Positions 1 through 5,840 of a stretch of 5,840 nucleotides of DNA are shown here, one piece after another. The position numbers and the translations under genes were made by a program. Source of the DNA: Halothiobacillus neapolitanus (lineage in GTDB: Bacteria > Pseudomonadota > Gammaproteobacteria > Halothiobacillales > Halothiobacillaceae); NCBI GenBank assembly GCA_020722165.1, contig DYLI01000108.1, positions 1 through 5,840 on the forward strand. Direction: 5' to 3'. A model generated the notes under the pieces. That model was given only the letters and a program-made list of their open reading frames with translations, searched no databases and was not told where the DNA came from. Position 1 is the first letter of the stretch. Each line of letters begins with the position of its first letter.

Positions 1-1568
1 CAACCTGCCTTGACGCGCGCCCATTCGGGGCGTTTGGCGGCGTAGTGCTGGCGTTCAGGCTGTTCATCGTAGGGGTGGCGGAGCAGGTCGAGGAGTTCGT
101 TAATCATGGATGGATCGCCGTTTTCGGCGCGGTCGATGGCTTGTTGGGCAAGATAATTGCGTAGCACGTATTTGGGGTTGACGGCGTGCATGGCGGTGCG
201 GCGCTCACTGGGGTCGCGTGCATCGTGCGCTCGGCGGTTGAGGTAGGTGTGCAGCCAGTCGGTGATGCGGTTTTGCACTTCGCCTTGCACTTCATGTTCT
301 GCATACCATGCCGGGCGAATGATGTTGAGCAGGGTTGCATCATCTTGGTTGTCTGGCAGGTCGGCAAGCGCGCGGAAAAAGAGGGTGTAGTCGGTTTCGG
401 TTTGGCTGAGCATGTGGTGCATGGAGTCAATCAGGGCATCGTCACTTGCGCCATGATGGGCGCGCAGGCCGAGTTTGGCGGCCATCGTGCCATCGTAAGC
501 TTGGTCGTAGTTATGTTGGTAGGCAAGCAGGGCTTCTTGCAGCGGTTCGGTTGCGCCAACGAGTGGTAGCAGGGCGTTGGCGAGGCGCACGAGGTTCCAT
601 TCGCCGATCTGCGGCTGGTTGCCAAAGCAGTAGCGGCGGCCTTGGGCATCGGTGGTGTTAGGTGTCCAGTGCGGGTCGAAACCTTCCAGCCAGCCGTAGG
701 GGCCGTAGTCGATAGTCAGGCCGAGGATGGACATGTTGTCGGTGTTCATCACGCCGTGCACGAAGCCGACGCGCATCCAATGCACAATCATTTCGGCGGT
801 GCGACGCACAATTTCGCGGAACCAGGCGATGTAGGTGTCTTTGCTTGGTGTTTCGCCGGGGCTGAGTAATTCAGGGAAGTCGTGGCGGATGGTGTAGTCG
901 GCCAGTAGGCGCAGGGTGTGACTGTCGCCGCGATGCGCTAGGAGTTCAAAGTTGCCAAAACGGGTGAAAGAGGGCGCAACGCGACAGACAATCGCGCCGG
1001 GTTCGATTTGCGGGCGGCCATCGTAAAACATATCGCGCAGCACGCCGTCACCGGTGGCAACCAGGCTGAGGGCTCGGGTGGTTGGGATGCCAAGATGGTG
1101 CATGGCTTCGGAGCAAAGAAACTCGCGTACCGAGGAACGCAGCACGGCGCGGCCATCGGCATTGCGCGAGTAGGGGGTGCGGCCTGCGCCTTTGAGTTGC
1201 AGTGTCCAGCGTTGGCCTTGGGCGTTCAGCACTTCGCCAAGGTTGATGGCGCGACCGTCGCCGAGTTGCCCCGCCCAGTGGCCGAATTGGTGGCCGCCGT
1301 AGCAGGCGGCGTAGAGCTGCATTCCGGAGAGGAGAGCGTTGCCGCCAAAGACTGCGGCGAAATGCTGGGTATGGCATTCGGCCTCATCCAGACCGATCAG
1401 GGCGGCGGTTTCCGCTGAACAGGCAACAAGCTGCGGAGCCTTGACCGGGGTGGGATCGGTGCGCGAATAGCAGGCGGCGTAGACTTGGCGCGCTCCAGGG
1501 TGGTCGAGTGGGTCGCCCGGCAGTTCGCTCACATAGCTGTTATCAAGTTTGAGTTGGTCGAGTTTCAT
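1..1568 (-). CDS. selO: Protein adenylyltransferase SelO (YdiU/UPF0061 family), C-terminal end cut by window edge
   Basis: SelO is a pseudokinase-fold enzyme that transfers AMP from ATP to Ser/Thr/Tyr of target proteins, including proteins of redox and glutathionylation control. 522 codons are open. Family landmarks in order: YGGHQFG and GQLGDGRA (about residues 90-107); LQLKGAGRTPYSR with the nucleotide-binding Lys126; REFLCSEA with Glu149; HGVMNTDN (271-278) with Asp277 and Asn278; TIDYGPYG with Asp287; and NPKYVLRNYLAQQ (464-476). Spacings match the residues reported for Pseudomonas syringae SelO (K113, E136, D252, N253, D262), so it should be active. The ATG lies in the ATGA overlap with the upstream glycosyltransferase stop; a short AAGG sits 3 bases before it, so translational coupling is likely. 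The PEWARVKAG end is close to the usual C-terminus; the next codon begins TG, which fits the family's terminal Cys motif, but a stop is not excluded. Family assignment is secure; the cellular targets are unknown. Confidence 0.97.
   Translation of the reverse strand, partial: MKLDQLKLDNSYVSELPGDPLDHPGARQVYAACYSRTDPTPVKAPQLVACSAETAALIGLDEAECHTQHFAAVFGGNALLSGMQLYAACYGGHQFGHWAGQLGDGRAINLGEVLNAQGQRWTLQLKGAGRTPYSRNADGRAVLRSSVREFLCSEAMHHLGIPTTRALSLVATGDGVLRDMFYDGRPQIEPGAIVCRVAPSFTRFGNFELLAHRGDSHTLRLLADYTIRHDFPELLSPGETPSKDTYIAWFREIVRRTAEMIVHWMRVGFVHGVMNTDNMSILGLTIDYGPYGWLEGFDPHWTPNTTDAQGRRYCFGNQPQIGEWNLVRLANALLPLVGATEPLQEALLAYQHNYDQAYDGTMAAKLGLRAHHGASDDALIDSMHHMLSQTETDYTLFFRALADLPDNQDDATLLNIIRPAWYAEHEVQGEVQNRITDWLHTYLNRRAHDARDPSERRTAMHAVNPKYVLRNYLAQQAIDRAENGDPSMINELLDLLRHPYDEQPERQHYAAKRPEWARVKAG
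1565..1568 (-). other. ATGA stop/start overlap between glycosyltransferase and selO
   Basis: Read on the minus strand, the four bases ATGA contain the selO start ATG (1568-1566) and the glycosyltransferase stop TGA (1567-1565). This arrangement usually means one transcript and re-initiation by the same ribosomes. It fixes both the end of one gene and the most likely start of the next. Confidence 0.9.
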
Positions 1569-2767
1569 GCACCTTGCTTGCGCCGCCAGCGTTTGCGTTC
1601 CGGCGCGCTTGCGCCTCGGTCGATGGTTTCCTGATAAAAAGCGACCAGGCGTTCTGCAACACGTTCTTCTTGCCAGGCTTCGGCGGCAATGACGGCTTGG
1701 GCGGCCAGTTGCCTTGCTGCGTGCGGATGTTCGAGCACTTCGAGTACGCGGGCTGCAAAGCCTGCTGGGTTATTTGGCGCAATCAGGCAGCCCTCACCCT
1801 CGCGCACCACGTCGCGTGTGCCCATTTCTGCAAGGGCGACCACGGGGAGTCCGAGGGCCAGCGCTTCGACCAGCACCAAGCCTTGGGTTTCGGTGGCCGA
1901 GGCGAAGACAAAGGCATCGGCGGCGCGGTACAGGGCTTGCAGTTGACCATCGCGCGGCAGGTAGCCAACAAAATGAACGTGTTTCTCCAAACCAAGTTGC
2001 ACTGCGATTTTGCGTAGATGCTTTTCAGCCGGCCCCTCGCCGGCAAGCACCAGACCTACATCTGGGTGGCTTTGAATCAAGGCGGTGAGCATGTTGAGCA
2101 GAAATTCGATGTTTTTTTCAAACGCCAGCCGCCCGACGAATAGCAGCATGGGTTGGGTCGGAGACAGTTCAAGCACTAAGCGTGGGTCGGGTGCTGTGGG
2201 CGTGCGCCAGCTTTCCAGATTAATGCCGGTCGGAATCACGCTGATGGGGGTGCGTACGCCATAGCGGCGCAAAAGATCACGCATGGCGATGGAAGGGGAG
2301 ATCAGCGCATTGACGGCATTGCCTTGATTGGCCGTCAGGCGGCGTGCCATCAGGCGCAGCATGGGGTCGGGTAAAAAAGGGATGTAATGCTCAAGGTATT
2401 GCTCAAAAAACGTGTGGTAGGTTTCCACCACGGGCAGTTTGAGTTTGCGCGCCATGCGCGTGCCAGCATAGTGGGCGATAAACGGTGTGTGTATATGAAT
2501 TAAATCAAATTGTTGTGGCGCAAGTGCCTGTATAGTGCGGCGCAAATCACGCCAAGTCATTAAACGATCTTCCGGGTCAAACAGGACTTTGCGCGCGGGG
2601 ATACGCATGACATGAGGATCGGCAGATTCCTCTTGGTGCGGATAATCCGGCACGATCAATGTAACCTCATGCCCGAGTTTTTCCAGCGCATGGCGCGTGG
2701 TCTCAATCGAGGTTGAAACCCCGTTGACACGGGGGAAATACACATCAGAGATCATCAAAAGTCGCAT
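1565..2767 (-). CDS. GT4-family glycosyltransferase, two-domain GT-B fold, acceptor unknown
   Basis: A 400-residue retaining GT-B glycosyltransferase of the GT4 type, which moves a sugar from a nucleotide-sugar donor. The N-terminal acceptor domain begins MRLLMISDVYFPRVNGVST (residues 1-19, with the Gly-rich loop near 16), followed by HIHTPF (91-96) and YHTFFEQYLEH (117-127). The linker is VIPTGI (177-182). The C-terminal donor domain has FVGRLAFEKN (210-219), the conserved Arg213 and Lys218, AGEGP (242-246), HFVGYL (265-270) and an E-x7-E motif with Glu293 and Glu301. There is no signal peptide or membrane segment. A strongly basic tail (RKRWRRK, 391-397) could bind phospholipid. The HTPF/HTFF features resemble glycolipid-forming members such as monoglucosyldiacylglycerol synthase, MgtA and SQD2 relatives, but the acceptor could also be a polysaccharide. 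AAGGA lies 6 bases before the ATG. The gene starts 26 bases from the antiporter stop and overlaps selO. Confidence 0.92.
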   Translation of the reverse strand: MRLLMISDVYFPRVNGVSTSIETTRHALEKLGHEVTLIVPDYPHQEESADPHVMRIPARKVLFDPEDRLMTWRDLRRTIQALAPQQFDLIHIHTPFIAHYAGTRMARKLKLPVVETYHTFFEQYLEHYIPFLPDPMLRLMARRLTANQGNAVNALISPSIAMRDLLRRYGVRTPISVIPTGINLESWRTPTAPDPRLVLELSPTQPMLLFVGRLAFEKNIEFLLNMLTALIQSHPDVGLVLAGEGPAEKHLRKIAVQLGLEKHVHFVGYLPRDGQLQALYRAADAFVFASATETQGLVLVEALALGLPVVALAEMGTRDVVREGEGCLIAPNNPAGFAARVLEVLEHPHAARQLAAQAVIAAEAWQEERVAERLVAFYQETIDRGASAPERKRWRRKQGA

Positions 2768-2773
2768 GGATCG

Positions 2774-2778
2774 TCCTT
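2774..2778 (-). promoter_or_regulatory. Ribosome binding site of the glycosyltransferase
   Basis: AAGGA on the minus strand, with six bases between it and the ATG at 2767. It lies inside the 25-base gap after the antiporter stop, and supports this start and translation from a shared mRNA. It is the best Shine-Dalgarno match of the four genes. Confidence 0.7.
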
Positions 2779-2792
2779 GAATTATCGGTTTG

Positions 2793-4763
2793 TTAATGTC
2801 CGCCCAAAAGTCGCTGTTCGGCGCGGGCTAAATCGGCTTCTGTGCCATAGAGAATGAGTACATCATCTTCATGCAATAACGTGGATGGCGCGGGCATTTC
2901 GCCTTTGATTCCTCCGCGACGAATGGCATCTGGAAAAACTTTGATACCTTCCAGTGCTTCGTCCAGGGTGCGTCCCACGGCCCATGCGCCCGACGCAAGC
3001 TCAATACTGGCCAAGGAGCCGCGCAAGGCATGAGCGGCATCCACCGCTTCGCCGCGCCCTTGGAAAATATGACGCAAGAAGCTGTAGTTATCCTCGCGGA
3101 TACGCTGGGTGCGGTGAAGAATACGCCGCATCGGAATACCCATGTGGATCATTAGGTGTGAGCCCAACATTAAACTGGCCTCAAACGCATCGGGAACGAC
3201 CTCGGTTGCGCCCGCTGCGATAATGTCATCCACGCGGTTGACGGAGTAGGCGCGCACAAAAACGGGTAACTCCTTGTGGTTCAGGCGAACAACGTGCAGG
3301 GTTTTGATCGCTGCATCGGTGTCATGGTGAGTAATGACGAGGGCGCGCGCTTTGTCGATGCCCGCAGCGTGCAGCATGTCAGCGTGGGTCGCGTTGGCGA
3401 AGTGCACGTTGTAACCGGCACTTTGCGCTTTGGCGATAATGTCGGGATCGACCTCTAGCGCAATGTAGGGCACGTCTTCTTGGTCAAGCAGGTAAGCGAG
3501 GTTTTGCCCAACCCGCCCGAAGCCCGAGATGATGACATGCTCACTCATGTCGGTATTTTTTTGCGAAATACCTTCACGCATTTCCACATAGTTTTGCTGA
3601 TAACTACGCACCAAGATTTTTGCGATGCGCCCGTTCCAGCGCACCAGAAAAGGTGTAAGCATCATGCTCATCAGGACGGCTGTGAGCACGATTTGTGTGG
3701 TGTCGTGGTCAAGCAGATGGTCGCGGGTGGCCAATGAAAGCAAGGCGAAGCCAAATTCGCCCCCTTGCGCCAGCACCAATCCGGTACGCAAGGCCACGCC
3801 GGGCTCTTGTTTCAAGCCGATGCCGACCGCGTAAATAATCAGCGTTTTCATCACGACCAACAACACGAGCAGCAGCAGTGCCGATGGCAGGTATTGGGGC
3901 AAAGCCTGCATGTCGAGCAACATGCCGATGGTGATAAAGAACAGGCCTAAAAGCACATCTTGAAACGGGCGAATATCGCTTTCAATTTGGTGCCTAAACG
4001 CAGTTTCCGAGAGCATGATGCCCGCTAAAAACGCGCCCAGCGCCAGCGATAATCCGGCAGCTTGGGTAAGCGCCGCCGATGAAAGCGCGACCAATAATAC
4101 TGCGAGGGTAAATAGTTCAGGTGAGCGCGCTTTGGCAATTTCATTGAACATGGGGCGCAATAACCAGCGCCCGCCTGCCAGCATGGCGGCAGTGACTGCA
4201 ATGCCCTTGACGAGGGCGATCAAGAGATCAATTCCAATGTCATCTTTACCTGAAGCAAGAGCGGGAATCACGATCAGGAAGGGGATAACGGCGAGATCCT
4301 GGAATAACAAAATGCCCACGGCGGCGCGTCCGTGCCGCGAATTGATTTCTGTTTGCTCGGCCAAAAGCTTGATGACGATGGCCGTTGACGACATGGCCAA
4401 CACGCCGCCAATGACCAAAGCTGCAGGCAAAGACAGCTCAAGCGCCCATGCTGCCAGACCAGCGACCAGGGCGGTGATGACGACTTGTGCCCCCCCCATG
4501 CCCAGCACCGCTTTGCGCATGGAGCTGAGCTTGCTGATGGAAAACTCCAGCCCCAAGGTGAAAAGCAGGAAAACCACCCCGAACTCGGCCAGTACACGGG
4601 TATTTTCAGACTCCGCCACCCAGCCCAGCGCATGGGGCCCAATCAGCGCGCCCACGCCCAAATACGCCAAAATTGGCGGCAAGTGCATGCGCCGAAACAC
4701 CGTGACAGCGATCACGGAAATGGCGAGTAAAAGGAGGACTTCAGTTAGGGCGCTTTGGTGCAT
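2793..4763 (-). CDS. CPA2-family (Kef-type) monovalent cation/proton antiporter with RCK_N and RCK_C domains
   Basis: A 656-residue inner-membrane antiporter expected to exchange K+ or Na+ for H+. Residues 1 to about 385 hold 12-13 hydrophobic segments with CPA2 hallmarks: LPPILAYLGVGALIGP (28-43), FTLGLEFS (68-75), AMSSTAIVIKLL (123-134), FQDLAVIP with the ion-site Asp156 (154-161), and the KefC-like regulatory loop ESDIRPF (261-267; KefC has Glu where Arg265 stands). A linker (386-407) leads to a cytosolic Rossmann RCK_N/TrkA-N domain with GFGRVGQ (414-420) and acidic Glu437/Asp439, then an RCK_C/TrkA-C domain (about 582-656). E. coli KefB and KefC (601 and 620 residues) lack, as far as I recall, a true RCK_C, so this is Kef-like rather than proven KefB/C, and no KefF/KefG-type partner lies beside it. 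No clear Shine-Dalgarno precedes the ATG, and no alternative ATG/GTG/TTG start lies upstream in frame within the intergenic region. First gene of the probable operon. Contains a G8 tract near codon 90. Confidence 0.95.
   Translation of the reverse strand: MHQSALTEVLLLLAISVIAVTVFRRMHLPPILAYLGVGALIGPHALGWVAESENTRVLAEFGVVFLLFTLGLEFSISKLSSMRKAVLGMGGAQVVITALVAGLAAWALELSLPAALVIGGVLAMSSTAIVIKLLAEQTEINSRHGRAAVGILLFQDLAVIPFLIVIPALASGKDDIGIDLLIALVKGIAVTAAMLAGGRWLLRPMFNEIAKARSPELFTLAVLLVALSSAALTQAAGLSLALGAFLAGIMLSETAFRHQIESDIRPFQDVLLGLFFITIGMLLDMQALPQYLPSALLLLVLLVVMKTLIIYAVGIGLKQEPGVALRTGLVLAQGGEFGFALLSLATRDHLLDHDTTQIVLTAVLMSMMLTPFLVRWNGRIAKILVRSYQQNYVEMREGISQKNTDMSEHVIISGFGRVGQNLAYLLDQEDVPYIALEVDPDIIAKAQSAGYNVHFANATHADMLHAAGIDKARALVITHHDTDAAIKTLHVVRLNHKELPVFVRAYSVNRVDDIIAAGATEVVPDAFEASLMLGSHLMIHMGIPMRRILHRTQRIREDNYSFLRHIFQGRGEAVDAAHALRGSLASIELASGAWAVGRTLDEALEGIKVFPDAIRRGGIKGEMPAPSTLLHEDDVLILYGTEADLARAEQRLLGGH
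3552..3572 (-). repeat. Inverted repeat with A-rich loop at the membrane/RCK domain boundary
   Basis: Seven-base arms GGTATTT and AAATACC enclose a 7-base loop. In the antiporter mRNA the loop CGCAAAA runs into the 3' arm, giving seven consecutive A residues. It encodes the linker GISQKNT (398-404), just before the internal Met406. It is visible directly, but a stem with only three G-C pairs at most is weak, and a role is unproven. Confidence 0.4.
4490..4497 (-). repeat. G8 homopolymer within the antiporter coding sequence
   Basis: Eight consecutive G on the coding strand (C on the plus strand) span the end of Met89, all of Gly90 and Gly91, and the first base of Ala92. It is the longest mononucleotide run I noticed in the window. 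As given, the reading frame is intact. Loss of one G would lead to a stop at 4274-4276, and gain of one to a stop at 4438-4440. Confidence 0.85.
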
Positions 4764-4854
4764 GGTGTATGGCGTTGTCGTGTCGTTTTGGCTTATTTGT
4801 TGCCCCAGCCTATCATGAGCGGCGTTTTCGTCCCCTGAACTATAGCGACTTTTT
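4764..4854. promoter_or_regulatory. Divergent intergenic region between the antiporter operon and trpS
   Basis: This 91-base gap must hold the start signals of both units. It contains a good trpS-directed promoter candidate (listed separately). For the antiporter the best -10 is TATAGT on the minus strand (4844-4839), without a convincing -35, which would lie inside trpS. TATAGT overlaps the palindrome CTATAG (4840-4845), which also gives TATAGC on the plus strand. I see no operator repeat, T-box or attenuator-like leader for trpS. Confidence 0.55.
4788..4816 (+). promoter_or_regulatory. Candidate sigma70 promoter for trpS
   Basis: TTGGCT (4788-4793; 4 of 6 to TTGACA) and TATCAT (4811-4816; 5 of 6 to TATAAT) are separated by the ideal 17 bases. 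Transcription would start around 4823, giving a leader of about 30 bases before the trpS ATG. This is judged by eye from consensus only. Confidence 0.45.
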
Positions 4855-5840
4855 ATGACATCTGTTTCTGCAAACTCTATTCAAGCTCGCCCGGTGGTTC
4901 TATCCGGGATTCAACCTTCGGGCAACTTGTTGATTGGGCATTACATTGGCGCGATTAAAAATTGGGTCAAGCTGCAAGAAACTCACGACAGCCTGTTTAT
5001 GTTGGTCGATTTGCACGCGATTACCGTGCGTCAAGACCCCAAAATCCTGCGTGAGCGCAGCTTGGATTTTATTGCACTTTACTTGGCCTGCGGCATTGAT
5101 CCGGCTAAATCGACCCTGTTTGTGCAGTCGCATGTGCCCGCTCATGCCGAAATGGGCTGGCTGCTGAATTGCTATGCCTATATGGGCGAGTTGGCTCGCA
5201 TGACCCAGTTCAAGGATAAGTCGGCACAGCATGAGGCGAATATCAATGTCGGTCTATTTGATTACCCGGTGCTGATGGCGGCGGATATTTTGTTGTATCA
5301 GTCTGATTTGGTGCCGGTGGGGCACGATCAGAAACAGCATTTGGAGCTGGCGCGCGATCTGGCCATGCGCTTCAACAATTTGTATGGCGAGGTGTTCACT
5401 GTACCCGAGCCAATGATCCCCGCCGTCGGCGGGCGCATCATGAGCCTGCAAGACCCGGATAAGAAGATGTCCAAATCCGACCCGAATGAACAGGCTTCGA
5501 TTGCCTTGCTGGATGAGCCATCCAAGGTGCGCAAAAAGCTGATGCGTGCCGTCACCGATTCGGAGAATGAAATCCGCTTTGATGCACAAAACAAAGCGGG
5601 GGTGTCCAATCTGTTGACCTTGTTGGCCACCGTTTCGGGCGAGTCGATTGCCCATTGGGAATCGCAATTGGCAGGGCAGGGGTACGGTAATTTGAAAAAG
5701 GCCACCGCCGATGCGGTGGTAGCCTTCCTGGAGCCCGTGCAACAGCGTTATCACGCGCTGCGCTCGGACAACAGCGAGCTCATGCGCATTCTGCATGAGG
5801 GCGCAGACAAGGCGGCTGAACGTGCCGAAGTCACCTTAGC
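4855..5840 (+). CDS. trpS: Tryptophanyl-tRNA synthetase, C-terminal end cut by window edge
   Basis: Charges tRNA-Trp with tryptophan using ATP; a cytosolic class Ic synthetase acting as a homodimer. 328 complete codons are visible. Class I signatures: PSGNLLIGHYIGA (residues 21-33), where the HIGH-equivalent reads LIGH rather than the commoner TIGN of TrpRS; MAADILLYQSDLVPVGHDQ (141-159), in which Asp144 corresponds to the tryptophan-indole-recognising Asp and GHDQ to the usual G-x-D-Q; and KMSKSDPN (204-211). The canonical bacterial enzyme is about 334 residues, so with roughly ten extra N-terminal residues only about 10-20 codons should be missing. ATG at 4855 is the only sensible start: the ATG at 4815 is out of frame, and the core homology begins at about residue 11. 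No Shine-Dalgarno is evident; the leader ends in five T residues. It is transcribed divergently from the antiporter operon. Confidence 0.97.
   Translation, partial: MTSVSANSIQARPVVLSGIQPSGNLLIGHYIGAIKNWVKLQETHDSLFMLVDLHAITVRQDPKILRERSLDFIALYLACGIDPAKSTLFVQSHVPAHAEMGWLLNCYAYMGELARMTQFKDKSAQHEANINVGLFDYPVLMAADILLYQSDLVPVGHDQKQHLELARDLAMRFNNLYGEVFTVPEPMIPAVGGRIMSLQDPDKKMSKSDPNEQASIALLDEPSKVRKKLMRAVTDSENEIRFDAQNKAGVSNLLTLLATVSGESIAHWESQLAGQGYGNLKKATADAVVAFLEPVQQRYHALRSDNSELMRILHEGADKAAERAEVTL

Noticed and set aside
186..569. Plus-strand open frames inside selO (also 1008-1418)
   Set aside because: They lie opposite an uninterrupted SelO frame with conserved motifs, and their translations resemble no family I know.
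1576..1615. 9-base direct repeat GCTTGCGCC at 1576-1584 and 1607-1615
   Set aside because: It lies in codons for the basic, Arg/Ala-rich tail of the glycosyltransferase and is short enough to arise from codon usage.
1574..2017. Plus-strand open frame opposite the glycosyltransferase donor domain
   Set aside because: A shadow of GC-rich codon usage; the minus strand carries the E-x7-E and other GT4 motifs here.
4015..4818. 267-codon open frame on the plus strand opposite the antiporter N-terminal half
   Set aside because: It is rich in Thr, Ser and Asn with no recognisable fold, as expected of the complement of a hydrophobic protein gene. The minus-strand frame has unmistakable CPA2 motifs throughout.
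4847..4854. T-run before trpS as an intrinsic terminator
   Set aside because: Only five T and no GC-rich stem directly before it; both flanking genes start, not end, here.
5254..5796. 180-codon open frame on the minus strand inside trpS
   Set aside because: Opposite strand of conserved trpS sequence including KMSKS; no recognisable protein features and no plausible start signals.
1..5840. Mobile element, defence system, CRISPR or RNA gene
   Set aside because: Nothing beyond four well-known families and a 91-base gap is present; no transposase, repeat array, tRNA cloverleaf or attachment site was seen on either strand.

Overview
The window looks like an ordinary chromosomal segment of a moderately GC-rich proteobacterium, most likely gamma- or betaproteobacterial. 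This rests on gene families and codon choice only; I cannot name the genus. Genes fill almost all of it. No stretch longer than about 100 bases lacks a gene, and I see no tRNA, rRNA, insertion sequence, CRISPR array or phage gene.

Layout. A three-gene block runs leftwards on the minus strand: a CPA2 (Kef-type) monovalent cation/proton antiporter with a cytoplasmic RCK module (2793-4763), then after 25 bases a GT4-family glycosyltransferase (1565-2767), then, overlapping it by the 4-base ATGA junction, the protein adenylyltransferase SelO (1568 to the left edge, missing only its extreme C-terminus). Across a 91-base divergent intergenic region (4764-4854) lies trpS on the plus strand (tryptophanyl-tRNA synthetase, from 4855), which runs off the right edge probably only a few codons before its end. 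A plausible sigma70 promoter for trpS (TTGGCT, 17 bases, TATCAT) sits in that gap. The antiporter has only a weak -10 candidate.

How the genes may work together. The spacing suggests that the antiporter, glycosyltransferase and selO are co-transcribed. SelO proteins AMPylate redox and S-glutathionylation proteins, and Kef-type antiporters are classically gated by glutathione and its adducts, so an envelope/redox stress role for the operon is reasonable but inferred. The glycosyltransferase acceptor is unknown. trpS is a separate housekeeping unit.

I did not find a clearly new system. The points most worth a second look are the operon association of selO with a Kef-type antiporter, a G8 homopolymer inside the antiporter gene, and an A7 slippery-type sequence within a small hairpin at the junction of the antiporter's membrane and RCK domains, next to an internal ATG.
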